DNA from: Affinundibacterium seohonense
GTDB lineage: Bacteria; Pseudomonadota; Gammaproteobacteria; Burkholderiales; Burkholderiaceae_D
NCBI RefSeq assembly: GCF_014284305.1
Contig: NZ_JACOFW010000001.1
Coordinates: 186,001 to 250,000, forward strand
Reading direction: 5' to 3'
Length of the DNA: 64,000 nucleotides
Part shown: one piece after another, positions 1 to 10,245 of the stretch
Layout of the letters: the number at the start of each line of letters is the position of its first letter
Numbering within the stretch: the first letter of the stretch is position 1
Notes under the pieces: model-generated
Database searches by the model: none
Told to the model about the DNA's origin: nothing
Seen by the model: only the letters and a program-made list of their open reading frames with translations
Translations under genes and position numbers: made by a program

Positions 1-50
1 TTTCTAAGCACTTATTTAAAAACCGCATCAATCACAACAGGAGAAATACC

Positions 51-1358
51 ATGACGCAGAAACTCACTCGCGAACAGCAAATTGAAGAAATCCAAAAAGA
101 CTGGGATACCAATCCACGCTGGATAGGCATCAAACGTAATTACACCGCAGAAGACGTGGTTCGTTTGCGCGGCTCTTTGCAAGTTGAACATACCATCGCC
201 AAAACGGGCGCATTGAAACTGTGGGATTTGGTCAATAACGAGCCATTCGTCAACGCACTCGGCGCTTTGACCGGCAATCAAGCGATGCAACAAGTTAAAG
301 CAGGCTTGAAAGCGATTTACCTCTCTGGTTGGCAAGTAGCAGGCGATGCAAACGTTGCTGGCGAAATGTATCCAGATCAATCTTTATATCCAGCCAATTC
401 AGTACCATTGGTCGTTAAACGCATTAACAATACTTTGACCCGTGCAGATCAGATTCAATGGTCTGAAGGCTCTGGTGATGTTGATTTCTTCGCGCCAATT
501 GTTGCTGACGCAGAAGCTGGTTTTGGTGGCGTTTTGAATGCTTTTGAATTGATGAAAGCCATGATTGAAGCGGGTGCGTCTGGCGTTCACTTTGAAGATC
601 AATTGGCGTCTGTCAAGAAATGCGGTCACATGGGTGGCAAAGTCTTGGTGCCAACTCGTGAAGCCGTAGAAAAATTGAACGCAGCACGTTTAGCTGCCGA
701 CGTCATGGGTACTCATACAGTCTTGTTGGCACGTACTGATGCCGAAGCGGCTGATTTGATTACGTCAGATATCGATGACAACGACAAGCCATTCTTGACC
801 GGTGAGCGCACGGTTGAAGGCTTCTACAAAACGCATCCAGGTTTGCAACAATCCATCTCTCGTGGTTTAGCTTACGCAGAGTATGCCGATATGATCTGGT
901 GTGAAACAGGCAAACCGGATCTGGCTTTTGCTAAAGCATTTGCTGATGCGATTCACGCCAAGTTCCCAGGCAAATTGTTGGCCTATAACTGCTCACCAAG
1001 CTTTAACTGGAAAAAGAATTTGGACGACGCAACGATCGCAAAATTCCAAAAAGAATTGGGCGCAATGGGTTACAAATTCCAGTTCATTACCTTGGCCGGT
1101 TTCCATGCTTTGAATTACGGGATGTTCAATCTCGCACACGGCTACGCACGCCGTCAAATGTCAGCTTTCGTTGAATTGCAAGAAGCAGAATTCGCAGCAG
1201 CAGAGAAGGGTTTTACTGCAGTCAAACATCAACGTGAAGTGGGTACAGGCTACTTCGATGCGGTGACTCAGGTAATTCAGCAAGGTCAGTCTTCAACGAC
1301 GGCTTTGCATGGTTCTACTGAGGATGAGCAATTTTTCGATGCTAAGAAAGTGGCTTAA
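51..1358 (+). CDS. aceA: Isocitrate lyase
   Basis: Cleaves isocitrate to glyoxylate and succinate, the first step of the glyoxylate shunt, in the cytoplasm. The 435-residue protein has the usual length of the bacterial enzyme. The signature KKCGH is present with the catalytic cysteine at residue 191, and typical blocks such as WQVAGDAN and [10 protein letters not shown] can be read. An AGGAG ribosome binding site lies about 9 bp before the ATG. The gene stands alone, ended by a strong hairpin terminator. Its promoter is mostly outside the window. Confidence 0.97.
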   Translation: MTQKLTREQQIEEIQKDWDTNPRWIGIKRNYTAEDVVRLRGSLQVEHTIAKTGALKLWDLVNNEPFVNALGALTGNQAMQQVKAGLKAIYLSGWQVAGDANVAGEMYPDQSLYPANSVPLVVKRINNTLTRADQIQWSEGSGDVDFFAPIVADAEAGFGGVLNAFELMKAMIEAGASGVHFEDQLASVKKCGHMGGKVLVPTREAVEKLNAARLAADVMGTHTVLLARTDAEAADLITSDIDDNDKPFLTGERTVEGFYKTHPGLQQSISRGLAYAEYADMIWCETGKPDLAFAKAFADAIHAKFPGKLLAYNCSPSFNWKKNLDDATIAKFQKELGAMGYKFQFITLAGFHALNYGMFNLAHGYARRQMSAFVELQEAEFAAAEKGFTAVKHQREVGTGYFDAVTQVIQQGQSSTTALHGSTEDEQFFDAKKVA

Positions 1359-1385
1359 ATTTCGTTAGCATTGGTTTTCAATTAG

Positions 1386-1419
1386 AGCGGCAGCATCGAA
1401 AGATGCCGCCGCTTTTTTT
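1386..1419 (+). terminator. Rho-independent terminator after aceA
   Basis: A GC-rich stem (GCGGCAGCATC paired with GATGCCGCCGC, one unpaired base) closes on a GAAA tetraloop and runs into a T7 tract. It separates aceA from the trp genes. Confidence 0.9.
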
Positions 1420-1504
1420 ATTAATGATGGTATTTGGGGGCGAAAAAAGGTTTGATAGGTTAGTATTTCGACTGAAGAATAATTGACAGTAAATCTTTTA
1501 AAGA

Positions 1505-2197
1505 ATGTGCTTTATGCTTTTGCCAAATAAAACTCGAACAAAAATTTGCGGAATTACGCGACTAGAAGATTTGCGTGCTGTGGTCGATGCTGGTGCCGAT
1601 GCCCTCGGTTTTGTATTCTACCCACCAAGCCCGCGTTCCCTGACGCCTGAAGCTGCGGCGCCTTTGATTGCCGCGATGCCACCATTCGTGACCTCGGTCG
1701 GCTTGTTTGTGAACGCGAGTCTTGAAGAGCTACAAGCCGTCATCAAACTAGCACCTATACAATTATTGCAATTCCATGGCGATGAATCCGCACAAGAGTG
1801 CCATCGTCTCGCCAGTGCAGTGAACCGGCCTTTTATCCGCGCTTTTCGGGTAAAACCTGACACAAGCGCGGCAGATTTGTTAGAATGCGAAATTGAATAT
1901 CAAGCAGCTAGTCCCTTGTTTCAAGGCTTATTGCTTGACACTTTCGTAGATAGTTTCGGTGGTAGTGGAAAGGTTTTTGATTGGTCTCTCATCCCAAAAG
2001 AACTCGCGCCTCGGGTCGTTTTAAGTGGTGGCTTGAGCGTACAAAACGCGACTGACGCGGTCGTGGGTGTACGGCCGTTTGCAGTGGACATCAGCAGTGG
2101 TGTCGAGCTGTCAAAAGGCGTGAAGGATGCAGCTAAGGTACGGGCATTTGTGCAAGCAGTGCGTTTGGCCGACAGCATGCAAGACAATCAAAACTAG
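1505..2197 (+). CDS. trpF: Phosphoribosylanthranilate isomerase
   Basis: Catalyses the Amadori rearrangement of N-(5-phosphoribosyl)anthranilate to CdRP in tryptophan synthesis. The N-terminal TKICGITR block carries the catalytic cysteine (residue 15 from this start), followed by [15 protein letters not shown]. The catalytic aspartate lies in LLLDTF, and VLSGGL is the phosphate-binding loop. There is no convincing Shine-Dalgarno; an in-frame ATG at 1514 is an equally reasonable start. The gene heads a trpF-trpB-trpA group with 17 bp to trpB, so the three are probably one transcript. Confidence 0.95.
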   Translation: MCFMLLPNKTRTKICGITRLEDLRAVVDAGADALGFVFYPPSPRSLTPEAAAPLIAAMPPFVTSVGLFVNASLEELQAVIKLAPIQLLQFHGDESAQECHRLASAVNRPFIRAFRVKPDTSAADLLECEIEYQAASPLFQGLLLDTFVDSFGGSGKVFDWSLIPKELAPRVVLSGGLSVQNATDAVVGVRPFAVDISSGVELSKGVKDAAKVRAFVQAVRLADSMQDNQN

Positions 2198-2214
2198 TTT
2201 TCCAAGGAATTCTC

Positions 2215-3495
2215 ATGAAAGAATTATCTTCTCTTGACGCTCATTTCGAACGTCAATCAGTCGGCGCACAAGCGCCAGCAGCGATTTATCATTCCGCAAC
2301 CTATAATTTTCCCGACGCTAAAGGCCACTTTGGCATGTATGGCGGGACTTTTGTCTCCGAAACTTTGACCCATGCTTTGAATGAGTTGAAGGACGCTTAC
2401 GCTAAATATCAGCATGACCCGGAATTTTTAGAAGAATTTCGTTATGAACTCAAACATTTCGTCGGTCGTCCATCGCCAATCTACCATGCAAAACGCTGGT
2501 CTGAGATCATGGGTGGTGCACAGATTTACTTCAAACGTGAAGATTTGAATCACACTGGCGCACACAAAATCAATAATGTCATCGGTCAAGCTTTGCTGGC
2601 AAAGCGTATGGGCAAGCCTCGCGTCATTGCAGAAACCGGTGCGGGTCAACATGGTGTAGCGACGGCGACAATTTGTGCCCGTTTTGGTTTGGAGTGCGTC
2701 GTGTACATGGGTTCAGAAGACGTGAAGCGTCAGGCGCAAAATGTGTATCGCATGAAATTGCTTGGCGCGACTGTGGTGCCAGTCGAATCCGGCTCTAAGA
2801 CTTTGAAAGATGCCTTGAACGAAGCGATGCGAGACTGGGTCGCGAATGTCGATAACACTTTTTATATTATTGGTACCGTCGCTGGACCACATCCGTATCC
2901 TATGTTGGTGCGCGATTTTCAATCGGTGATTGGAGAAGAATGCTTATGGCAGATGCCAGAAGTAGCAGGGCGTCAACCTGACGTCGTGACTGCTTGTGTT
3001 GGTGGTGGATCGAATGCGATGGGGATTTTTTATCCTTACATCGATTTGAAAGACGTGCAGTTAATCGGTGTCGAAGCTGCGGGCGAGGGCTTGGAGACGG
3101 GTAAGCATTCCGCGTCTTTAACGGCGGGATCGCCTGGTGTTTTGCATGGCAACCGCACCTATCTGATGCAGGATGAAAATGGTCAGGTCATTGAAACGCA
3201 TTCGGTTTCTGCTGGTCTCGATTATCCAGGTGTAGGTCCTGAACACGCATGGTTAAAAGATTCTGGTCGCGCGCAATACGCGACGATCACCGATGAAGAA
3301 GCGCTTAAAGCTTTCCATGATTGTTGTCGTATCGAAGGGATTATTCCCGCTTTGGAATCGAGCCATGCTTTAGCCTATGCGGCGAAATTAGCTGCGACCA
3401 TGCCTAAGGATAAGATCGTGTTGGCGAATTTGTCAGGGCGTGGCGACAAGGATATGCATACGGTCGCGGAACGAGCTGGACTGAAGTTCTATTGA
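2215..3495 (+). CDS. trpB: Tryptophan synthase beta chain
   Basis: Condenses indole with serine to form tryptophan, as part of the alpha2-beta2 complex with TrpA. The PLP-binding lysine is residue 118 in the HTGAHKIN motif, and the phosphate-binding loop GGGSNAMG is present. The protein is 426 residues, about 30 longer at the N-terminus than the E. coli enzyme. The long start is supported by an AAGGA ribosome binding site 7 bp upstream. It lies downstream of trpF and upstream of trpA. Confidence 0.97.
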   Translation: MKELSSLDAHFERQSVGAQAPAAIYHSATYNFPDAKGHFGMYGGTFVSETLTHALNELKDAYAKYQHDPEFLEEFRYELKHFVGRPSPIYHAKRWSEIMGGAQIYFKREDLNHTGAHKINNVIGQALLAKRMGKPRVIAETGAGQHGVATATICARFGLECVVYMGSEDVKRQAQNVYRMKLLGATVVPVESGSKTLKDALNEAMRDWVANVDNTFYIIGTVAGPHPYPMLVRDFQSVIGEECLWQMPEVAGRQPDVVTACVGGGSNAMGIFYPYIDLKDVQLIGVEAAGEGLETGKHSASLTAGSPGVLHGNRTYLMQDENGQVIETHSVSAGLDYPGVGPEHAWLKDSGRAQYATITDEEALKAFHDCCRIEGIIPALESSHALAYAAKLAATMPKDKIVLANLSGRGDKDMHTVAERAGLKFY

Positions 3496-3606
3496 GCATT
3501 ATCCAACAAGCCTCAGAGACGCTGAAAGTATGGATTTTTTCTTAAATAGGCGATCAGCGTCGCTTTGTCGTTCTAATTTCTTTAGCAATAATTGAGCGTA
3601 AAAATT

Positions 3607-4404
3607 ATGTCCCGAATTCAAGCATGTATGGCTGCTTTAGCAGCGCAGAATAAAAAAGGCCTGATCCCATTTATCACAGCTGGCGATCCAGATCCTGAAT
3701 TAACTTTACCTTTAATGCGTGCCTTAGTCGAAGGTGGTGCCGATATCATCGAACTGGGCGTACCATTTTCTGATCCTATGGCAGATGGCCCCGTGATACA
3801 ACGTGCTTCTGAGCGTGCTTTGCTCAAAGGGGTCGGTCTGCGTGATGTTTTAGAGATGGTTAAACAATTCCGAAGCACGAATCAAACTACGCCCGTCGTA
3901 TTGATGGGCTACGCCAATCCTATAGAGCGCATGGGACAGGAACAATTCATTCAGGCAGCTTCCCAAGCCGGCGTAGATGGTGTCTTAGTGGTCGATTATC
4001 CGCCAGAAGAATGTGAATATTTCGCTGAAAATATGCACAAAAACGGTATGGATACGATTTTCTTATTGGCGCCGACTTCGACGGATGAACGTATTGCGCA
4101 AGTCGGCAAAATTGCGACCGGTTACGTCTATTACGTGTCTTTAAAAGGCGTAACAGGTTCAGGTGCATTGGATTTGGATGCGGTGGCAGCCATGATTCCG
4201 CGTATTAAAAAGCATGTAAATGTGCCTGTTGGAGTTGGCTTTGGTATTCGTGATGCCGAGACAGCGAAGGCAATTGCATCTGTATCAGATGCAGTGGTAA
4301 TTGGTTCTCGTATTATTCAAGAGCTAGAAAATACGCCAAGAGAACACGCTGTAGCGGCAGTGCAAAGTTTTATCACTGAAATTCGTAGCGCTCTTGATAA
4401 TTAA
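3607..4404 (+). CDS. trpA: Tryptophan synthase alpha chain
   Basis: Splits indole-3-glycerol phosphate to indole and glyceraldehyde 3-phosphate; indole is channelled to TrpB. It is a TIM-barrel of 265 residues. With the ATG at 3607 the catalytic glutamate and aspartate fall at residues 49 and 60, exactly the E. coli numbering, which supports this start over an in-frame TTG at 3592. Motifs [13 protein letters not shown] and GVGFGI are clear. A 111-bp gap separates it from trpB, containing a loose inverted repeat (3518-3525 with 3554-3561). Confidence 0.96.
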   Translation: MSRIQACMAALAAQNKKGLIPFITAGDPDPELTLPLMRALVEGGADIIELGVPFSDPMADGPVIQRASERALLKGVGLRDVLEMVKQFRSTNQTTPVVLMGYANPIERMGQEQFIQAASQAGVDGVLVVDYPPEECEYFAENMHKNGMDTIFLLAPTSTDERIAQVGKIATGYVYYVSLKGVTGSGALDLDAVAAMIPRIKKHVNVPVGVGFGIRDAETAKAIASVSDAVVIGSRIIQELENTPREHAVAAVQSFITEIRSALDN

Positions 4405-4426
4405 ATCAGCATGAAATTCTCGGAAA

Positions 4427-4456
4427 ATAGGTATTTGACGCTTGTCAAATACCTAT
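4427..4456. repeat. Perfect inverted repeat (hairpin) after trpA
   Basis: Thirteen base pairs (ATAGGTATTTGAC and its exact complement) close on a 4-base GCTT loop. There is no T tract on the plus side, so it is not a standard intrinsic terminator. It is the first of two adjacent perfect inverted repeats in the trpA-accD gap. Confidence 0.8.
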
Positions 4457-4463
4457 CTGAGTC

Positions 4464-4503
4464 GCAATTGGCGCGGAAATAGAATAGAATACGCGCCAAT
4501 TGC
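4464..4503. repeat. Second perfect inverted repeat before accD
   Basis: Twelve base pairs (GCAATTGGCGCG and its exact complement) flank a 16-base A-rich loop. It starts only 7 bp after the preceding hairpin and lies 68 bp before the accD start. There is no T tract. It could be a protein-binding site, an mRNA-stabilising hairpin or a rho-related end signal; the sequence does not decide. Confidence 0.8.
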
Positions 4504-4571
4504 TGCATTCCCAGAAGAGTGCGCCCCGTTTGATGAATGCAAATTGATCAAATAGATATGAGGAGAGAGCT

Positions 4572-5444
4572 ATGAGTTGGTTAGAAAAATTACTTCCCCC
4601 ACGTATTCAACGTTCCGAAACGGCTAACCGCCGTTCCATGCCTGAAGGCTTATGGGTCAAATGCCCATCTTGCGAAGCCGTTTTATACCGTTCCGATTTA
4701 GAAGCAAATGTTCATGTGTGCTCCAAGTGTAATCATCACTTGCGTATCAGTGCCCGTGAACGCCTCGATGCCTTGCTCGATACGGGCGGTCGCTATGAAA
4801 TCGGTCAGGAAGTTTTACCAGTCGATACTTTGAAGTTCAAAGACAGTAAAAAATATCCAGAGCGCCTTAAAGACGCCATGGATAGCACCAATGAAACCGA
4901 TGCTTTGATCGTGATGGGCGGGTCGATTATGTCCGTGCCAGCGGTGGTAGCTTGCTTTGAGTTTGGTTTTATGGGCGGTTCTATGGGCTCGGTCGTTGGT
5001 GAGCGTTTTGTGCGCGGCGTACAAGCTGCTTTGGAGCAAAAAGTGCCATTTATTTGTTTCACTGCGACTGGCGGTGCTCGTATGCAAGAGGGCTTATTGT
5101 CCTTGATGCAAATGGCAAAAACAACAGCGATGTTGACAAAATTGTCTGAGAAAAAACTGCCGTTTATTTCTGTTTTAACAGATCCGACCATGGGTGGCGT
5201 GTCGGCTTCTTTCGCTTTTATGGGCGATGTCGTGGTCGCTGAACCGAAAGCATTGATTGGTTTTGCCGGTCCACGCGTGATTGAAAATACTGTTCGCGAA
5301 AAATTACCAGAAGGTTTTCAACGCGCTGAGTTTTTGGTGCAAAAAGGCGCGGTTGATATGATCGTTGATCGACGTAAAATGCGTGAGGAGCTAGCCCGCT
5401 TGATGGCACTCTTGCAAAATCAACCAGTGGAAGCCGTTTCTTAA
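4572..5444 (+). CDS. accD: Acetyl-CoA carboxylase carboxyltransferase beta subunit
   Basis: The beta half of carboxyltransferase transfers CO2 from biotin to acetyl-CoA to make malonyl-CoA for fatty acid synthesis, with AccA as partner. The 290-residue protein begins with a four-cysteine zinc ribbon (CPSC...CSKC, about residues 35-57), followed by the crotonase-like carboxyltransferase domain with GGARMQEG and [12 protein letters not shown] strong AGGAG site precedes the ATG. It follows trpA after a gap with two inverted repeats and is followed by a strong terminator, so folC may be transcribed separately. Confidence 0.96.
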   Translation: MSWLEKLLPPRIQRSETANRRSMPEGLWVKCPSCEAVLYRSDLEANVHVCSKCNHHLRISARERLDALLDTGGRYEIGQEVLPVDTLKFKDSKKYPERLKDAMDSTNETDALIVMGGSIMSVPAVVACFEFGFMGGSMGSVVGERFVRGVQAALEQKVPFICFTATGGARMQEGLLSLMQMAKTTAMLTKLSEKKLPFISVLTDPTMGGVSASFAFMGDVVVAEPKALIGFAGPRVIENTVREKLPEGFQRAEFLVQKGAVDMIVDRRKMREELARLMALLQNQPVEAVS

Positions 5445-5458
5445 TTCCAATGCGATTT

Positions 5459-5512
5459 AAAGAGCCTGAAGATTTTTGCTGGATCAGCAAATTATCTTCA
5501 GGCTCTTTTCAT
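5459..5512 (+). terminator. Hairpin terminator between accD and folC
   Basis: A 15-bp perfect stem (AAAGAGCCTGAAGAT and its complement) around a 20-base loop runs into a TTTT-C-ATTTT stretch. It begins 14 bp after the accD stop. A longer in-frame reading of folC would start inside it, which argues for the ATG at 5549. Confidence 0.85.
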
Positions 5513-5548
5513 TTTAACCTTCTACAGACTATTCGCCCAAATCCAATC

Positions 5549-6850
5549 ATGAGTATCAACGCTACTGCCAAGCCGACAAATTTGCTCGATTGGTTATCTG
5601 TTCTAGAAACCCGCCACTCCAAAGAAATCGACATGGGTTTAGACCGTGTGTCTGGCGTTAAATCCAAGCTTGATATTCAGTATCAGTGTCCGGTGATTAT
5701 GGTGGCCGGTACCAATGGCAAAGGTTCTACCTGTGCGATGTTGGAAGCTATCTTGATGCAAGCTGGCTATCGAGTTGGTCTGTACAGCAAACCGCATTTT
5801 TTAGACTTTAATGAGCGTGCTCGAATCAATGGCGTTCCTGTTGGTGATGCGGATTTTGTAAAGGTTTTTGATGAAGTAGAAGCGGTACGTGGCGATACCT
5901 CGTTGACGTATTTTGAATTTACGACGCTGGCAATTTGTAAGCTGCTTGCTGATGCGCCACTAGACGTCGTGATTCTTGAGGTTGGATTGGGTGGGCGCTT
6001 GGATGCCGTGAATGTCATTGATGCCGACGTGTCGATTGTAACGAGCGTAGATATTGATCATGTTGATTATCTGGGCGATACGCGCGAGAAAATCGGTTTT
6101 GAAAAGGCGGGAATTTTCCGTACCGGCAGGGTTGCGATTTGTAGTGATCCTCAACCGCCACAAAGCCTGATTGATCATGCGATTGAGATTGGTGCGGATT
6201 TGCGTTTGTTTGGACGAGATTTTAATTACAACGGCGATAAACAGCAGTGGAATTTTGCCGGACGTGAGCAACGACGCAATTCTCTTGCCTATCCAAGCTT
6301 GCGTGGCGCCAATCAATTATTAAATGCTTCCGCTGTGTTAGCCGCACTTGAGGCCTTGCGTCATCAACTGCCTGTCGGCGCACAGGAGGTGCGTACGGGC
6401 TTGGTGATGGTTGATCTGCCTGGTCGCTTCCAAGTCCTACCTGGACGTCCGACTGTGGTTTTAGACGTTGCACACAACCCGCATGCTGCAGCAACGCTGT
6501 CGCAAAATCTTGATAATATGGGTTTTCATGCCTATACCTATGCAGTGTTCGGTTCTATGCTCGATAAAGACATTGCGGGTGTGATTGGTCATATGAAAGA
6601 TAAAATAGACCATTGGTGTGTGTGCGATCTACCCTTGCCACGCGCAGCGACTTCTGCACAGTTGTTAGATAGTTTGCACAGTGCTGGTGTGGTTGAGGAT
6701 AAAGAACATAGTTTGCAAAAATTCAGTAATCCAGCAGATGCTTATGCTTTCGCGATGAGCAATGCAGGGGAAAATGATAGAATAGTGGTCTTCGGTTCGT
6801 TTTTGACAGTTGCAGGGGTCATGCGAGCCAGAAAAAACGCTCAATCCTAA
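5549..6850 (+). CDS. folC: Bifunctional folylpolyglutamate synthase / dihydrofolate synthase
   Basis: Adds glutamate to dihydropteroate and to folates in an ATP-dependent Mur-ligase-like reaction. From the ATG at 5549 the protein has 433 residues. The P-loop GTNGKGS lies at residues 54-60, the SKPH/NERARINGVP block follows, and the C-terminal domain carries VLDVAHNPHA. The reading frame stays open back to 5450, but that would run through the accD terminator, so the internal ATG is preferred; it has no clear Shine-Dalgarno. The accD-folC-dedD-cvpA-purF order is conserved in many proteobacteria. Confidence 0.95.
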   Translation: MSINATAKPTNLLDWLSVLETRHSKEIDMGLDRVSGVKSKLDIQYQCPVIMVAGTNGKGSTCAMLEAILMQAGYRVGLYSKPHFLDFNERARINGVPVGDADFVKVFDEVEAVRGDTSLTYFEFTTLAICKLLADAPLDVVILEVGLGGRLDAVNVIDADVSIVTSVDIDHVDYLGDTREKIGFEKAGIFRTGRVAICSDPQPPQSLIDHAIEIGADLRLFGRDFNYNGDKQQWNFAGREQRRNSLAYPSLRGANQLLNASAVLAALEALRHQLPVGAQEVRTGLVMVDLPGRFQVLPGRPTVVLDVAHNPHAAATLSQNLDNMGFHAYTYAVFGSMLDKDIAGVIGHMKDKIDHWCVCDLPLPRAATSAQLLDSLHSAGVVEDKEHSLQKFSNPADAYAFAMSNAGENDRIVVFGSFLTVAGVMRARKNAQS

Positions 6851-6878
6851 GCGACCTACCAAAGAAAATCTATTTGCT

Positions 6879-7961
6879 ATGAGCCTAGACTCGCTATTTA
6901 AGCAAAATAATAATAAAAAAAATGATGATGATTTCTCCGAGAATGTAAGCGGAGAGTTTCGCTCGCGCTCCGAAGAGGAAAGTTTAGCTGCTGCCGATTC
7001 ATCGGCTCCAGGACGAAGTAAGTCAACGAAAACCACTAAGCGTTCTAATTCAAATACTCGTAAAAGTAGTACCGATGATGCCGCCTTACCTGAGAAGAAG
7101 CGCGCACGTCGTCGTTTAATTGGTGCTGTTGCCTTGGTGTTGGCAGCGATCATTGGCTTGCCTATGGTGTTTGATTCAGAACCTAAACCAGGTACAGCGA
7201 AAATTGCGATTGAAATTCCAGCGAAAGATGGCGAGCAAGGAACAACGCAGCTTGCTCCTGAGACTAATAATGCTGTGCTGAGGGAGCAAACTCCTCAATC
7301 GGATTCAAAGCTCGCGGTGAATACAGGAATCAATCAAGGCATTGATAAATCTGAAGAAATCATCTCAGCTCCCACCCCTCAGGTCGCACCAGCATCCGTG
7401 GATAAAACGGTAAAGGATGACCGTGCAATCACAAAAGTTTATGCCAACACAAAAGCACCGACACTGGCCTCTGAAAAAATAACAGATAAAAATTCAGACA
7501 AAAAGTCTGAACTAGCTGCTGGCAATAAAACTGCTACGAGCAATCCGGTACTCACCGCAAACAAAGTGGCACCAGAGCCTTTGAAGAAAACGGAAGCGAA
7601 AGTCGAACCTAAGGCTGAAGCCAAAAAGGAAACGATTGACGATGCTGCACGCGCTCTGGCTTTACTAGAAGGGCGAAGTTTACCTGAGACAGAGAAGTTG
7701 GTCGCAAAACCGAGTAAAACAGAAATTTCTACTGGCAGTTTTGTTGTACAAGTGGCGGCATTAAATTCTCCCGCCAAAGTGCGCGAGTTGCAGGCTAAAT
7801 TGAAAGCAGCAAATATCCAGTCATATACGCAAAAAATTATCACTAAGACAGGTGAAGTGAGTCGAATTCGAGTTGGCCCTTTTACTAGTAAAGCCGACGC
7901 AGAAAAGATGCGAGCTAAGTTAGTCAAAATTGGCTTAAGCGGCTCATTGATACCTGCTTAA
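6879..7961 (+). CDS. SPOR-domain cell-division protein (DedD-like)
   Basis: Probable septal-ring protein that binds denuded peptidoglycan through its C-terminal SPOR domain. From the ATG at 6879 it has 360 residues: a charged, Ser/Asn/Lys-rich cytoplasmic N-terminus, one transmembrane helix after KKRARRR (about residues 74-95), a long Lys/Ala/Pro/Thr-rich periplasmic linker, and a SPOR domain in the last 75 residues (FVVQVAAL...RIRVGPF). An open frame back to 6810 overlaps folC and is less likely. The position between folC and cvpA matches E. coli dedD. Confidence 0.88.
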   Translation: MSLDSLFKQNNNKKNDDDFSENVSGEFRSRSEEESLAAADSSAPGRSKSTKTTKRSNSNTRKSSTDDAALPEKKRARRRLIGAVALVLAAIIGLPMVFDSEPKPGTAKIAIEIPAKDGEQGTTQLAPETNNAVLREQTPQSDSKLAVNTGINQGIDKSEEIISAPTPQVAPASVDKTVKDDRAITKVYANTKAPTLASEKITDKNSDKKSELAAGNKTATSNPVLTANKVAPEPLKKTEAKVEPKAEAKKETIDDAARALALLEGRSLPETEKLVAKPSKTEISTGSFVVQVAALNSPAKVRELQAKLKAANIQSYTQKIITKTGEVSRIRVGPFTSKADAEKMRAKLVKIGLSGSLIPA

Positions 7962-7980
7962 TTTTAAGCGAGGAGATTTC

Positions 7981-8469
7981 GTGACCTTATTTGATTACAT
8001 CGTTTTATTGATCATTATTTGTTCGGTGGTAATCAGCACTTTGCGTGGATTGATTAAGGAAATTTTGTCTTTGATTAGTTGGGTCGTCGCTTTGGTTGTG
8101 GCAAACGCATTTGGCGCAAATGTTGCGAATTGGCTGCCAGAGATCATACCCGGCCAATTAAGCCGAATGATCGTCGCTTTCTTAGCCTTATTTATCGGTG
8201 TGCGTCTGTTGATGGCGTTGTTGATGCGGGCGATTGATGCCATCATTAAAGCCAGTGGTTTAAGCTTGGCAGATCGTGGCTTAGGTGGTTTATTTGGTCT
8301 CGCACGTGGTTGCGTTATCGTGATGGCGATGGTTTTAGTGTGCGGTATGACGGCAATTCCTCAGCAGTCGTTTTGGAAGGAGGCGTTGTTGAGTCCGGTT
8401 GCCGTTAGCGCAGTGCGTACTGTGATGCCGTTTTTACCTGGTTCCGTGACTCAACACGTAAAGCTGTAA
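7981..8469 (+). CDS. cvpA: CvpA family membrane protein
   Basis: Small inner-membrane protein; in E. coli the homologue is needed for colicin V production and affects envelope stress tolerance, but its molecular role is unclear. The 162 residues contain about four hydrophobic segments and the family pattern FDYIVLLII...RGLIKEILSLISW. The start is GTG with an AGGAG site 6 bp upstream. It lies 19 bp after the SPOR gene and 55 bp before purF, as in other proteobacteria. Confidence 0.93.
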   Translation: MTLFDYIVLLIIICSVVISTLRGLIKEILSLISWVVALVVANAFGANVANWLPEIIPGQLSRMIVAFLALFIGVRLLMALLMRAIDAIIKASGLSLADRGLGGLFGLARGCVIVMAMVLVCGMTAIPQQSFWKEALLSPVAVSAVRTVMPFLPGSVTQHVKL

Positions 8470-8524
8470 TCTGAATTAGTTCGGTTTTGGTTTGTTTTTA
8501 TTTTCGTTTTTTTAGGAGTCCACC

Positions 8525-10045
8525 ATGTGTGGCATCGTTGGCGTAGTCTCAAAAAATCCCGTTAATCAATTGATCTATGATGCCTTGCTGCTCTTGCAGC
8601 ATCGCGGTCAAGACGCGGCTGGTATCGCAACTAGTCATGGCAATAAATTTGCAATGCATAAAGCAAATGGATTGGTTCGTGACGTGTTTCGTACTCGTAA
8701 TATGCGTTCTTTACCGGGCAATATCGGCATTGGTCAAGTGCGTTATCCTACGGCTGGTTCTACTAGCGAAGAAGAAGCGCAACCGTTTTATGTCAATGCA
8801 CCATTTGGTATTGTGTTGGCGCATAACGGTAATTTGACGAACGCAGCAGAGTTAAAAGTTGAATTATTCAAAAATGATTATCGTCATTTGAATACAGATT
8901 CTGATTCTGAAGTCTTGTTAAATATTTTGGCGCATCAAATTCAAGAAGTCGTCAGCGGCTACTCTTTAGATCCAGTGTCTTTGTTCCGCGCAGTTTCCAT
9001 GCTGCACCGTCGCGTGCGTGGCTCTTATGCCGTAGTCGCCCAAATTGCGGGTCATGGATTATTGGCTTTCCGCGATCCATTCGGTATTCGTCCTTTATGT
9101 TTAGGTTCTGCTCATACTGATAGCGGTATTGAATATATGTTGGCGAGTGAATCTGTCGCTTTGGAAGGCACAGGCTTCAAATTTGAGCGCGATGTTGCGC
9201 CTGGTGAGGCGATTTTTATTGATCTCGATGGCAAACTTTACAGTGAACAATGCGCAGAGAATCCTAGTTTAAATCCGTGCGCGTTCGAGTATGTGTATTT
9301 GGCCCGTCCAGATTCGACAATTGATGGCACTTCCGTGTATCAAACTCGTTTGAATATGGGTAAGTATCTGGCAGAGAAAATTCGTAGTCAGTTTGGGCAA
9401 GGCGATATTGATGTCGTGATGCCAATCCCTGATTCTTCTCGCCCATCAGCAATGGAATTAGCTGATTGCTTGAATCTCGATTATCGCGAAGGCTTCATTA
9501 AGAATCGCTACATCGGTCGTACATTTATGATGCCAGGACAAGCTATCCGTAAAAAGTCAGTTCGTCAAAAATTGAATGCTATTGCGTCTGAATTCAAAGG
9601 CAAAAACGTGTTATTGGTTGATGACTCTATCGTGCGTGGTACGACGAGTCGTGAAATCGTGCAGATGGCACGTGAGTCTGGCGCGCGTAAAGTGATTTTT
9701 GCTTCTGCAGCACCTCCAGTGCAATTTCCGAACGTCTATGGGATCGATATGCCTACGCGCAGTGAGCTGATTGCTTATGGCCGTTCGCAAGATGAAATCT
9801 GTCGTGAAATTACCGCTGATGCTTTGGTGTATCAGGACGTTGCTGATATGAAGCGTGCGATTTCTGATGCGAATCCTGTATTGAAGAGTATTGAAGCGTC
9901 TTGTTTTGATGGTTTCTATATTACTGGCGATGTCACACCGGACTATCTAGATCGTCTCGAAGCGGCACGTAATGGTTCACGTTCTGATAAAGAAGATATG
10001 GTGCGCTCGCAGCTGAATTTGAATTTGTCGAGTAGCACTGACTAA
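8525..10045 (+). CDS. purF: Amidophosphoribosyltransferase
   Basis: Commits PRPP to purine synthesis by transferring glutamine amide nitrogen to give phosphoribosylamine. The 506-residue protein has the N-terminal nucleophile glutaminase domain: Cys2 (MCGIVG) becomes the catalytic residue after Met removal. The C-terminal phosphoribosyltransferase domain carries the PRPP motif [13 protein letters not shown]. An AGGAG site lies 6 bp upstream. It is the last gene of the folC cluster and is followed by a strong terminator. Confidence 0.97.
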   Translation: MCGIVGVVSKNPVNQLIYDALLLLQHRGQDAAGIATSHGNKFAMHKANGLVRDVFRTRNMRSLPGNIGIGQVRYPTAGSTSEEEAQPFYVNAPFGIVLAHNGNLTNAAELKVELFKNDYRHLNTDSDSEVLLNILAHQIQEVVSGYSLDPVSLFRAVSMLHRRVRGSYAVVAQIAGHGLLAFRDPFGIRPLCLGSAHTDSGIEYMLASESVALEGTGFKFERDVAPGEAIFIDLDGKLYSEQCAENPSLNPCAFEYVYLARPDSTIDGTSVYQTRLNMGKYLAEKIRSQFGQGDIDVVMPIPDSSRPSAMELADCLNLDYREGFIKNRYIGRTFMMPGQAIRKKSVRQKLNAIASEFKGKNVLLVDDSIVRGTTSREIVQMARESGARKVIFASAAPPVQFPNVYGIDMPTRSELIAYGRSQDEICREITADALVYQDVADMKRAISDANPVLKSIEASCFDGFYITGDVTPDYLDRLEAARNGSRSDKEDMVRSQLNLNLSSSTD

Positions 10046-10076
10046 TTGATGAGTTAATTCTGATTGTGCCTTTAAG

Positions 10077-10112
10077 AATCGCCGTTAGTGAAAACTAGCG
10101 GCGATTTTTTTT
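10077..10112 (+). terminator. Rho-independent terminator after purF
   Basis: AATCGCCGTTAG pairs with CTAGCGGCGATT (one G-T pair) around a short loop and ends in a T8 tract. Confidence 0.92.
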
Positions 10113-10245
10113 GTCGATGTCGCCGACATATGACATTTGTCATTAGAAAATGGTGGCAAACAGTTCTATTCAAGCCAATCACTTTGCCGCAAAATCAAAA
10201 CATCTTTAAGAATTCTCAAAGCCCAATTTTTGTTAGGACAAAAAC

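Noticed and set aside
1426..1504. trp leader peptide or attenuator before trpF
   Set aside because: No short frame with tandem Trp codons and no terminator-like hairpin in the 79 bp; a TTGATA/AATAAT pair there has a 20-bp spacer and is not convincing.
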